Origin: Endomychus coccineus
Lineage: Eukaryota; Arthropoda; Insecta; Coleoptera; Endomychidae
Direction: 5' to 3'
DNA: 64,000 bases
Assembly: GCA_958510875.1 (NCBI GenBank)
Contig: OY294068.1
Location: forward strand, 20,750,297-20,814,296
Part shown: in pieces, positions 45,593 to 58,100 of the stretch
Layout: each line of letters starts with the position of its first letter
Position numbering within the stretch: the stretch's first letter is position 1
Translations under genes and position numbers: made by a program
The notes under the pieces: model-generated
The model's input: the letters and a program-made list of their open reading frames with translations, nothing else
Told to the model about the DNA's origin: nothing
Database searches by the model: none

Positions 45593-45834
45593 TAATTTAA
45601 CATAGGATTATCAAAATGAATAAACGTAAAATATTGAACCATAGGCGGGATTCGAACCCACATTCTCGGATGTCTAGCCCAGCGTGTTTGCCTATCCTTT
45701 CAGAGGCTTATATTTACAAAAATATAAGTAGTTGGTAAACACGCTAGACCTGACATCCACGAATGTGGGTTCTAATCCGGCCTATGGTTCAATGTTTTAC
45801 TTTTATTCATCTTGATAATCCTATGTTAAATTAT
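45593..45834. repeat. Fold-back element with tRNA-like B-box in both arms
   Basis: Arms of about 100 bases (TAATTTAACATAGGATTATC at 45593 onward and its inverse ending at 45834) flank a 30-base centre. Each arm contains a sequence like the 3' half of a tRNA. On the minus strand the left arm has GGGTTCGAATCCC, an exact pol III B-box. On the plus strand the right arm has the altered GGGTTCTAATCC. It may be two tRNA-derived SINE ends facing each other or an inverted-repeat MITE. Confidence 0.65.
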
Positions 45835-47980
45835 CCAACAGCTAATAACAATGGAATTATCCAAGATAAGGTTATGAATGTATGGTTAGTTGGGAAATAA
45901 AATAAAAGGAATTCATCGAAATAACATGAAAATGTTATCGATTAAACAGATGTGACAGAAAATAGCTCATACAATATTTATGTTCAGGCACTGTTATTGT
46001 TATGTCTTTCACGTTACCGTATTGTGAAGAACCTGAAGGCATCAAGCACTGAAGGATGTATTCGTATCAAAGAGCACCGTATCAATCTTGCTATGTAAGA
46101 AATCAGAAGAAAATAATTATTTTGCGTGTGTTCAGATCATTGTGATCTTGTGTCCTATTTCTGATTGGAACACATCTCCCAAGAGAAATCGGTCTTAGTA
46201 TTCCTCACGCTCTGTGGTTCTTCTAAACCGTTATTTTCAAGTGAAGCAGTAAATGAAAATCATATCCTATTATGACCAAAATAATTGGAATGAACGTTGT
46301 GATGAACCAATGAATTCTAAGTACCGAGATTGACTTTTAGTATGATGTTTCGATGAAAATCCAACACTTATGAATTTTGCCCCAAGATGTTTGAAAACTA
46401 AATTCCCTCCTTAGTTTCACCTCTTCGACCAAAGAATACTCATAATATATTCTTTGCTTTGAAATTAGAATTTTCCAATACTTATGAAGTACGGTCCTTA
46501 TGCTATAAGGGAATGTTTATGCATTAATGCATTGAATTGACTCAAGTTTTGTCCCGGGATTCCGATGATTCATTCCTGTTGCATATCGCTGGTGACTGAC
46601 TGTAGCTAACGATAAGATAATTTATGAAAGGAAATTGATAGCACTCCCATTTTAGGGCTTATATGTATGTTTCGATTATTTTCTCGTTTTGTACTTGATC
46701 TGGAAAGTGGAAATAGTATGTCATTCAATAAGAGATATGTCGTCAAGTTAATGCAACCTCCAACGTTTTTAAACGCCTTTCTAGACAGTCGAATATCTTG
46801 TTGAATCTGTTCCATATACATTATTCAAGATATTGATTTCCAACACGGCGTTGCCTTATTTGGATATTTTCTCCCGAATCTGGTATGCTACAATGAGAAA
46901 ATATTACATTTTTCTTATTCTTTTATTGAATTCCACAAATAGTTAGAAGGCAATTGCCATATACATTCCAAAATTCTAACTATTTACCTAATACAGTTTC
47001 CCTGTAAAAAATTTTAAAATTCAAAATAATTCCCGCTAAAACGCAGCCGTAATCAAAGACGGATCACTCTTACGTCACAATCCGGTACCGCTCAAAACGA
47101 GCGTCTTACTCAAAAACGGACAAATTTTGCGTTTTTAAGAAATTTTTATGTAATTTCAAATTGTTTATAAACAATATAAGCAATTTGCGCAACTTTATTT
47201 GTGGTCAACTCTTTTCTGATGACATTCTGAAGTGAATGCACTTTGTTTCATCAAAATCGATCCATTTCCCAAGGATTTACGGGTTTGGCCTATTTTTATA
47301 CCCATTAAAAGGCAAATTTTGAGTAGCGTACCTACATAAACAAAAGAACTGTGTCAAACACAATGGAGGAATGTTCCAAAAACATATTTAAGAAATACCT
47401 AATCAATAAATAATTCTCCTGAAACTATCAATTTATAATCAAAGTCATGAACTCCGATTTACATTGTTGACGATACCGTATAGCGTACCCCATTAGTAAA
47501 TTTCAACTCGTCTTACTGGTTTCATTCTTTCTTTTGAGCTTTAGGCGATAACTGTTTATCCGAGAGGCATCTTTTCATACACTTTATAAATATTTCATGC
47601 AAATTAAACAACGTCATATTATTGATATCCACATCTGATGTATATATGGACTTTCGGATGTTAGACACAATATTATTGTAATATTAAATTGTTTTCTCCG
47701 CGTTAATGTATGTCTCAAATCGAACATAATGTCCTAGATTATGCGCTAATTTTCAAACAACTGCAACGTGAACTGGTTCATTTAGAAACCGGTCATATAG
47801 GAATAAATAACTGTGTAATCAATCTGTGCAGGTAGATATTAATAATAGTAAAAGTGTACGCCTAACCGAATTCGGACACTTATCTATTAATTCAAAAGGC
47901 ATGTATAAAATGAAATTAATTGAAATGCATAAAAATGAAACAATGTTTGATACCTAATCATTAAATACAAAGCAAACTTT
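45835..47980. other. Non-coding, nothing recognised
   Basis: AT-rich sequence. No exon or repeat is supportable. Confidence 0.4.
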
Positions 47981-47984
47981 GCCC

Positions 47985-49690
47985 CCATCCTGTGTGAAAT
48001 GCTGAGAGCCTGCTTGATACTAAGCAGAGTGGAGGGCGGCAAAGGTAGTTTTCATACCAAAGCCAGAACGAGAGTCTTACACCTAGCCAAAATCTTTCGG
48101 TCCGATCAGTCTGACATCGTTTCTCTTGAAAACTCTAGAAAAACTGATCGACAGGCATGTCAGGGATGGATTTCATGAAAATCCCCCTACATCGCAGTCA
48201 GTATGCCTACCAAAGCGGGAAATCCTGCAAAATGACGTTAGGTATACGAGCTAATACAGAGAGCAGATAAATCGCTAGACTGCAAAGAAATAGCTCTAGC
48301 GAGCTTTCTGGACATAGAGGGAGTTTTTGATGACTCCTCTTTCGAATCTATTGTGCGAGGGATGGAGGATTTGCTGTGCAGATGGATCCACAAGATGCTC
48401 CGTTGCAGGACAGTCATAGAAACCCTCAATGAGGTTTAGATGGAGGTAAGGGTAGCTGAAGGATGTCCGCAGGGAGTGTACTGTCACCTCTGCTGTGGAG
48501 TCTGGTGGTTGACGAACTTCTAATACTCCTTGAGAGTGAAGGATTCTGCGTAATCGGATATGCGGATGACATCGTCATTGTAATACAAGGAAAGTTCGGG
48601 AACACAGTAGCATATCTGATGCAGCAAGCACTGAACAGCGTGTAAAAATGGTGCAACAAGGAGGGACTCAAAGTGAATCCCTCGAAAATAACAATTGGAC
48701 CCTTCACAAGAGAAAGGGCATTGGAAACACACTTGACTTACTTTTGTATTGGGAAAAGATACAGATGACGGATACGGTCCAGTACCGCTGATCTTGGTGA
48801 TGCACTGGAGAAAACCACTAATAAAGCGATAAGGGCCATCTGGAGCTGTCGTTGTACAGTCGGGAGAACCTGCGGACTCACACTACGGATAGGGCACTGG
48901 GTGTATACCGCCATAGAGAGGTGGCCAAAAACAAAAGTAGCATTCCCTGAACAGAGTTCAGAGACTGGCGTACTTAGGAATAACGGATGCAATGTCGACC
49001 ACCCCAATGGCTGCGATGGAAAGGCTGCTGGGGTTGAAGCAACTACACCTCGCCGTTCAGGCAGAAGCCATAAGAGGAACGTATCGCTTTGATCTTATTG
49101 GACAGGGAAGGGCTGAAGCATTCTTGGATTGCTTGGATCACCTGGGCCATTGGTGATTATATCCAACAGGATCAAGGTTCCCAGCACTTCCGTACCGTTC
49201 TAGATTCTAACCTTAAACAGGAGGGAGAACACTGGGGACAATCCTCATATGACACCAGGGGATTCAATATGGCTTACTGAAAGCACCAAGACCGAAAAAA
49301 GTACAGGTGTTGGAATAGTCGAGACGAAGTTTCTGCAGTTCATTGGTGGTTAGCACGGTGACCTCTCCCTCCGTCGACCCGGTGTCAAACTCAGGTCACG
49401 GCTGAGATATTTTCGATACATACCGTAAATATCTCAGGTAGAAGGCCGGTGATATTCATTAATAGGCAAGATAATATTACAAGATCATGCCTTCCCTCGG
49501 AAGAGAAGTAAAGCAATAGGCTCCGTGTGCTGTAGGATCTCACCGGACGTTAAAGATCCCCACCTGTACCTGAAAATAGTTAGAATGCAGCGAAAATTCC
49601 AAACTGGAGTGAGCTAGTCTGCTGGCGTCGGTGTTAAATTTGTATTGCGTAAATAAAATGTTTTTTTCTAACGCCCCTGGTGCATGCCAT
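47985..49690 (+). mobile_element. Non-LTR retrotransposon, 5'-truncated and frameshifted (family B)
   Basis: On the plus strand, broken frames give the RT in order. They are VVFIPKPERESYT (about 48050), the fingers (LDIEGVFDDSSFESI at 48310), GCPQG with LLWSLVVDELLILLES, and the catalytic [15 protein letters not shown] at 48556. Next come the thumb and an RNase H start (WLTESTKTEKSTGVGI at 49270). A 3' UTR with AATAAAATG ends near 49690. The endonuclease region is absent. Same family as 57000-58900 and 20300-21630. Confidence 0.85.
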
Positions 49691-50560
49691 ACGAAATAAC
49701 TATAACTGTGAGATATTCACAATATTACTTACTTAACTTCTGACGACATAGCCTGTATAGGTTTCTGTTATAAGGGATTTACGACATATGCTCACGTTCC
49801 TACTTCATGTTGGTAAAGCGTTTGTTCGTGATCACAGACTCAAATCAATATCTGTAATGAATTCTACTCTTGACCTTATTATTGGTGATTGCAGTTTCCC
49901 AAATTAACTTTTATTTTTCTTTCAAGAAGGCAACACCATGTATAGATTATTTCAAGTACATATATCACCTTACGGGAGATGCAATAACTCCGCATACCTA
50001 CGTGATTGAAATTAAAATCGATATCGTATGAAAAATGAGTCAATTATTAGAAGTAATAATCATTTCGGTAAATGCAGTTGCGGATGCACCAGAGAAATGC
50101 CAGACATGGCTACGTTTGCCGTATGGTGCTGTAAAAGGCACTTTCATTACACATTATTTCGATTTGATTACGGTTAAAAATTTAAAAAGATAGTAACCAG
50201 AGTGTAAACATGAAAAACAGTTGATAATAATCTACTGGGCAATTATTATTATTCCACAGATGACTGTAAGCTCATGCAAATAATATCATATTCCGAACAG
50301 TCGCAGAGGAGTAAACATAGCCGTAGATAATACCTACATAATTAGCAAATAATGAAATTACCTCTTCAATTTTATTATATTGATGATAGGAGATGCATCA
50401 ATTATTGTAAACTAAATTGTGATCGTTCGTTTCCTGAATGCTAAATATGGTACATTTACGCGATGCTCTCGGGTAGGTATTTAATTATCTAAAGTTTAGA
50501 TTAAGTACATTAGATATATGCGATGTGCTTTTCCTTAATCTCCTTATATTTTTTTACTAT
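49690..50560. other. Non-coding, nothing recognised
   Basis: AT-rich sequence between two retroelements with no supportable feature. Confidence 0.4.
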
Positions 50561-52060
50561 ACGAGAGGAAAACCTATAATATTGATGGAAACTCAAGTGA
50601 GCGATGGAACGGTAGGAAAGGAGGTAGGTATTGTGATATTGGAAATTTTCTAAAAAGTTTGGAGGTTCTAGGCATCAGGCATACACCTCACTAGGCAAAG
50701 ACACAACTTTTCCGTTCGATAGAAAGATGAAGTCTGGTTAATAGACAGGCCTGATAGTGGGGGTGGCCAGTCTAAGCTCATCTAGTCTGTATAAACCTAG
50801 AGCCTCATGAAGTGTATCATCACCCGCAAAGCTATGGACGTGACTGGTTTCCAGTTTGAAGGAAACACACCAAGTTTTTATGGGAGGGTAAACAACTGCA
50901 ACTGGTGTGAATTCTCGAGCACATTTCTCCTGAACAGTAGGCGGACTTCCATCTGGTTCCATATAACCTTTTTGATTTCGAGATCTACCAGAATGTGAAT
51001 AATTCTGCGCTAACGAAAGACAATTTTAGCAATATGGTTATCGATGGTAGCGAACATGGGAGGAGAGCCCTTCCCTGATGCATCCAAAGTGGAATTTGCT
51101 GCAAATATTTTAGCTTTTCTTATGGTGTTGTAGCCATTGTGTAATCATCTTCGGTTAGGACCGGAAATGTGTCAGAAGTAAGATTTCTTGATATTGCATT
51201 GGCGAAGATCCTGAACGAACAGGAACCATTTGGACTTTCGATACACTTTGACCTTATTTTGGCGATAAATCAGTTTCTGTATTTTGAAATTCCTATGTTA
51301 TTAAGTTTATCCTCATTATTATAATATGCCTATTTCGATGCGTCTATGGTTAGATTGCAATATATTCTGTTTCTATTATGGTTTCCAGGCGTGGGTCTTG
51401 CGATAAATAGTGGTTTGATGTTTGTTTTGAAGCGACGGTACTAGGACATATCTTATCGTATCATGGCTCACTAATAGAGACTAGATGATGGTGATGATAT
51501 GTATATATGGGTTATGTAAGTTTCCATTTCCAACGTAATGAGGCCTGAAATTTCTTCGGTTCATTCTGTAGGGATTCGAAACATACTCTTCTTCAAAGAA
51601 ATTCGGGCAAAAAATTGTGAAGAGTATCCCAGTCTGCTAAATTGTGCTTGAAAGTGTTGGATTGGTTCAAGGAGTAGTAAAGGGACAGGTCGATAAGTGT
51701 ATGGTCAGAGTTTCCCAATGCTGACCAGACTGTTACTTCATAGGGATCTGGATTGTTAATGAGGTATAGGTCAAGCGTGTTAGCATAAAGATTGTTGATC
51801 TGAGCTAAGCGATCCGTGCGAGTTCATTGATTGTTCCAGATCATAGGTAATGACGAAGGGCCAGTCTCTCGTCCTGCGTCATCCGTATTCTTCGAAAACT
51901 TGATCCAAGCGGATTTGTGTACATTGAAATCCCTCATGATGATGATTTCCCCTAATCGGTGTCGCAAGCCAATCAGATCAATCTAAGTTCTTAATGTACA
52001 GTGCAGATGGCGAACTGACTCTTCTTATTTCAAATTTATAGCCACCACTCTATGAGCATA
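50560..52060 (-). mobile_element. Decayed Jockey-like element: endonuclease and RT remnants
   Basis: On the minus strand, 52000-51660 reads IIMRDFNVHKSAWIKFS, then NLYANTLDLYLINNPDPYEV and ALGNSDHTLIDLSLYYSL. These are the final blocks (GDFN-x-H, SDH) of an apurinic-type endonuclease domain of non-LTR ORF2. Between about 51000 and 50560, remnants of the RT palm (HSFAGDDTLHEA) and C-terminus follow. All frames are broken. It ends just upstream of saxophone exon 1. Confidence 0.7.
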
Positions 52061-52132
52061 GAGAAAGGTCCAACATAAACAACAACAATATATCAACATG
52101 GAAATTTGACAAATGACAAAGACAAATGGGAA

Positions 52133-55100
52133 ATGGCTTCTAAAAATCTCCTCGATTGTTTATTATTATTTATTTTAACAATAGACATAATAGCAGGTAA
52201 CATTTTCATAAATAATTTACATTAATTCAATATTGTAAATAACGATTTTGTCCATATCAAAACGGTTATTATTCCTTGTTTCCAGGAAAGCTTCCCTTAC
52301 ATTCCTCGCAAGACGATTCAGATGATGAAGATATGAACAACGAACAGGATGCTGGCGAACCACCTCCCAATAGTATTTCTGGCAAGAAGAGGTTCAAATG
52401 CCATTCGTGTGACCCCCCTACATGTTTGAATCTTTCCACATGCTATGATGCAGTGCAGTGTTGGAAATCAAGGGTGCGAGAAATAACAGGTAATAATTAA
52501 TTTGAGTCCAATTAGACAAAAGAAAATCAAATCACTACACACTACATATTCACCTATTTATAATATATCAAATAAACATGTCAATATGGAATATTTGTAA
52601 TGCTTGTTTTCAGGAGCCGAATCTGTATCTCGTGGATGTACCACAAGATCAGAACAGCTTCCTTTCTTCTGTCATACACCTCCTTACACTGTACAACACA
52701 AACGGCAAGCAAGTGGCCAATACCAAGTAGATTGTTGTCTTGGGGATTATTGCAATGATGGGCATTTTCCGGATCTACCCCGAATGTATCCAACCGACAA
52801 TTCTAATCCCTACCCAGAATCTTACCTATATATTTTGAAAGTTATTGGGGCTGTCTTAATCCCGGCAGTTATCTTAGGAATATGTATTATTATTGTATTA
52901 AATATGATGAAACGAAGACATAGACGTGAATTATGTGATGAAAGTCGCTATGATGAGGCATACTATGCATCAGATGACTTACTAAGAGCCACAGCAGCTG
53001 GAGATAGTACATTACGGGAATATTTGGAACATTCTCTCACTTCAGGAAGTGGTTCTGGATTACCATTATTGATACAAAGGACGTTGGCTAAGCAGATATC
53101 ATTAGTCGAATGTATAGGTAAAGGTCGATATGGTGAAGTATGGAGAGGAATATGGCATGGTGAAAGTATTGCAGTCAAAATATTTTTCTCTAGAGATGAA
53201 GCCAGTTGGTCGAGAGAAACAGAAATATACAGGTATTTACAATGGTTCATTTTTCTTGTAGTGTTGGTATTTCATAACTAACATTTCAGTACTGTTTTGA
53301 TAAGACATGAGAATATTCTTGGATACATCGGATCAGATATGACGTCCCGTAATTCTTGCACACAATTGTGGCTTGTGACACATTACCTGCCCTTGGGCAG
53401 CTTGTATGATCATCTAAATAGGACATCTTTGAGTCATCAACAGTTACTCAAGTTGTGTTTGTGTATTGCAAACGGTTTGGTTCATATCCACACTGAGATA
53501 TTTGGTACTCAAGTAAGTGAACTATTTATTAGGTTATGCCAAACTTATTTGATGTGTAATGTGTGTTGTAGGGCAAGCCAGCAATAGCCCATAGAGATAT
53601 CAAGAGTAAGAATATTCTTGTGAAGGCTAATGGTACTTGTTGCATTGCTGATTTTGGACTTGCAGTGACACATCAGCAAGCTTCAGATCAGTTAGATATA
53701 GGATCGAATCCTCGTGTTGGTACAAAACGGTACATGAGTCCAGAAGTGTTGGATGAATCGTAAGTTTCTATCTTTTTTGGTAGTGTTTATGTATGACTGA
53801 ATGAAAAACACATATTATCTCAAGTTAATTTATTTAAACTCTTATTCTTATTAGGAGTATTGTACTTATTTAAAGCTAATCATTGGGAATCTATGTTTCA
53901 TTAGATTCTCTTCTAATTCAAAAATTTATTAACTCGTAACATTTTGGAAACCATTCAAATTTTCTGCTCAGCAACAATTATGCAGATAAGATTATTGCAT
54001 GATTGAGTCAAGTCGATATATTTTTGATTTTGAAGTTGTACTGGCGGAAATTGTAGGAGAAAAAACATTGTAGTGATTTTCCAGCACAGTTAAAGGTACC
54101 AATTCACATTCAGTTCACCTGCTGTCCCAGGACTTGTGATCTGAATTGAAGATCTAAACTTCGTTGAGGCACACACAATTCAGTTTACTGAAATGTTGTG
54201 ACTGACCAGTGGTGGCTCGTGAACTTTTTAAGAGAGGAGGCTGGACATAAAACGTTCTTGTAAAAATATACTCTATTCAGCCAATAAATTTAACCTTTGC
54301 ACAGCGACCGTACCAGCTACTTCAGTGACAAAATTAATTGTTGCCAAGCAAGAACCAACGTGGAGGTGTAGAGTTTCTCTTGGCAAAAAATTTTTTTGTT
54401 AGTTTTTTTTTCTTTGGATTTTTGATATTTTTTATTTTTTGTTGAAATTTTTCATATTTTGTTTTTTTTTAATAGTTTTATCAACTTTTTTTATATATCA
54501 ACGGAATTCTACGGTCTTTAGTTTGCGAAAAATGATCAATAATATTATCATAAAATGTATCATTTTGTTTTAAGTGTTTTACTAAATCTTTTTCAATCGA
54601 TATCAAACTAACATTGTATAAACGATTTTGGCCCATTGTATTTCGCATGTAAGTTTTAATTCGTTTGAGAGTAGAAAATGATCTCTCCACCGATGCCGAC
54701 GTGACAGGAATGGTGACTGTCAAACAAAGTAGTTTATAAAACTGAGGTAAAACTTGTTGCAAATCATTGTCTATCATATATTTTATCATATCGGCGTGAA
54801 TGTCGTACTGGCCTATAATATCTTTATCCGAGTAGGTATATAACCCATAATTCATTGTGCAGTGCTATTTTATCAAAAAATTTATATTTTAGAACAAGTT
54901 ATCTAAAAGTGTATTGGAAACTCTTTTGAAAAAGATTCGAAAAATCTTCTATTCGTCAAGTCCAAAAACTTCAATTCATGTAAATCGGAAAATCGAATCT
55001 CAATTTGACCGTTAATAGTATCTAAAATTTCATAAAAAAAGTTGTTTAAAATGTAGTTTCTTGTTTACCAAATTATATGTTTTCCTCCTTTAACAATATT

Positions 55101-58100
55101 CTGTTTACCGGTTAATTTAAACTTGATACTCGATGTAATATGTTCTTGCGATTTTTCATGTCATCTATACCACGAGCTAAATTTTTCAAATCATCATAAC
55201 CCGGGTGCCCCCAACATCAGATGTAAATAGCAAGCAATATAATTTATTGTGTATTTCGATTTTGAAACATACCTGTCATCGTCACCACTAATCCTTTCAA
55301 ATCCGGTAAAGGCCGTTTATTTTTAACAAAACACTTTTCTATCATATGTTAATCCACTAAATGGATTTTCTAAGAACCCAGCAACTAAGTCGCTCATCAT
55401 TTTAACGTTCACCGATTAGATAAATTATAACTTAACTACTTAACCTTACTTCGCCTCGCGGTACAAAAACAAGAACTAACGGGACACGACACGTGTCGCA
55501 TTCTTCTAGCGGAAGGGCGGTAGCAAGTAATCGTATTACATTCGACCGACGATTCCGTACAAGAAGCTAGCCCCCATAGGGTGTTGCCATGTTCGCTCTT
55601 TTACCCTATCTAGCAATTGAACTGTTTGGAAAACGGCAACTGTGTTGACCACACGTATTTAGCGTTTGAGATATATAGAGAATCTAGCCTCTGGCCACTG
55701 TTGCCAGATTAAAAATAACTACTGAGAACGGGGAATTAATTGTAAAATTTAAAGGATTATCAGAGAAACAGGAAATAAAATGGAGAATGATCATTAAGAT
55801 AAATTGGTGAGGAGGCTGAGCCTCCTTAGCCTCCTTCGAGGAGCCGCCACTGTGACTGACAGTTCTTCAACTGTCAGTGCTTATCAAATGATTCCTGTAG
55901 TGTACAATGTTTTTTTTATTTTAATGTCAGGAATAAAAAGCTAGCAGCTCTTATTGTACTAATTATAAAAAGAGCCAATAACAAAGACAAAAAACTTCCA
56001 CAGACGTGGCAATTGTGTATAGAAATCAATAAATTCGCTCAAAAACTCAGTACATTTGCTTGTTTGTGTCATCTTGCTAGGAAATAGTATGATGAAGTAA
56101 AAACCGTCCAGGATTCTGGATTGAATTTGGAGGTTACCTATAGGTCAGAGTACTTAGTACTCAATATGATCATTTTATCCCCTCCAGTGTGTCTCTAGCT
56201 AGCTAGGATCTCCTTACTTATGGCCATGATCGGCCAGAGCTATCCTAACATGGACATTCTAGTGTTGGCGAGGGCTTGGCAGGTGCTTAGTCCGTGCTCT
56301 GCCGCCTGGCTCTCTTCTTTGCATGCGCTACATATCGATTCACCGACTAGATTCATATTGTGCGTGTGTTTCCTTAGTTGACAGTGTCCCCTGGTGATTC
56401 CTGCAAGTATTCGCAGGTTCTTCCGGGATAGTCTCATCTAATATTTGGTTGTTCGTGGACATGGTGCTCCGTTCATCGCCTCCTTGGTCAGTTTACAGGC
56501 TGGGGTTCCATTTCATAATTGTGTTGAGGGTGTTGCCATGGATGGCGTTGAGGCTTTTCTTTTGGTGTATACTGCGCGAGCCACCCCGTGTGCCCTATAG
56601 TTACGTCGTGTCCTTTTACTCAACCCAGCTTGATGTTGTTAGCATTTGCTGCTTCGATTCAGTTCTCGTGGCTTTCTAACACTAGTTTACAGGTGACCGT
56701 GTTCCTGCTTATTGCTATTATTGAAGGCTCTGCTGTGCGTGATGATATCAATGTGTTCGCCACTGATTTTGGTATTCCGGATTTTTTTTTAACCCCATAG
56801 TTTATAGCACAGATGTCTGATTGGAGTACTGTTGTTGATCACTTGGGTATATTTCCTCGCCAACACCCGTTTGTTTTAGAGTCATAAGTAAAGATGTGGA
56901 GTGTTTTCCCTTTCCTTCCTTCATGGCCAGCGTATCGGCTGATACTTCATACGGTCTTTTTTTTGCGTAGAGGAGGGGAAATATTGCATAAACGCCTCGG
57001 GTGCACGTGCCTCCGGGTGTGCTGGATTCCTACCGAGTAAAACCCCACTGCACTGCGGTCATTATAGTCCTATTGTGCCCTCACATGTTGCTATCTCCGC
57101 ATCAGTCCGGTGTATTCTATGAATTTCAGTAGCCTGATATAGGGGATAGTTCTGATTTCCTCGGGTGTAGTTTTATCGTCTCCGAGGTATGTCCGACGAC
57201 CAACCGCGTATGCCGTGCACTGACACAGCACATGCATAGGTGTTTCATCTTCACGCCGCAACCCCTGCAAGTGGGCTGATCTACCAGACCCATCGTGTAG
57301 AGGTGTTTGTTGCATGGGGCGTGTCCGGTCAGGAATGCAACAAGATTCCGTATTTCTTGTCTGCTGAACGTCAGCAAATTTTTCACTCGTTACTGCTGGA
57401 GATCTCCCATCAGTCGTTTGGAGTGCGACATACGGGGCAGTTCCCTCCAGTAGGCACGGTGCTCTATCTCGAGCCAATTCTTGATTACAGATTTCGCTGT
57501 GGCATGAGAAATGCCACAGGTTGGCTCTGGTCCAATCAGTTGTTTTTACGCCCCCGCTTTAGCGAGTGCGACGGCAGTTTCTGTCCCTCCTCGTTTGGTT
57601 TCCTCAGGCTCCCTCACGAGTGTTACTCTATATTTAGTTTATTACTAGTGCCGTTACTTCTTTAACACAATCAAGTACACATTGTGAGGTGATTGTGTAT
57701 GTCAGGTTGCTCACTATGATTGTGATTTGTCTATTCTCATAGGCTCTCTCCCTCATAGTTCGAGCACATGTTGTAATTGTAACTATTTTTGCTTGGAATT
57801 CTGTCGCAAAAGTCCCTAGGCTCAAAGAAATTCTTTCCACTTGGTCCGTTTTCTCGACTATTCCAGCACCCGTACTTTTTTTCGTCTTGGTGCCTTCGGT
57901 AAGCCATATGGAATCCCCTGGTATCATATGAGGACTGCCCCCAGCGTGCTCCCGCCCATTCAAGGTTTGAATCATGAAAGGCACGGAAGTGCTATGAACC
58001 TTGATCCTGTCGGATCTCATCCCCAATGGCCCAGGTGATCCAAGCAATCCGAGGATGCTTCGGCCTTTTTGGTCAGCCTTTCCTTGGCCGATAAGATCGA

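Noticed and set aside
45640..45720. A genuine tRNA gene
   Set aside because: Only the T-arm/B-box half is recognisable; no A-box, acceptor pairing or anticodon stem fits.
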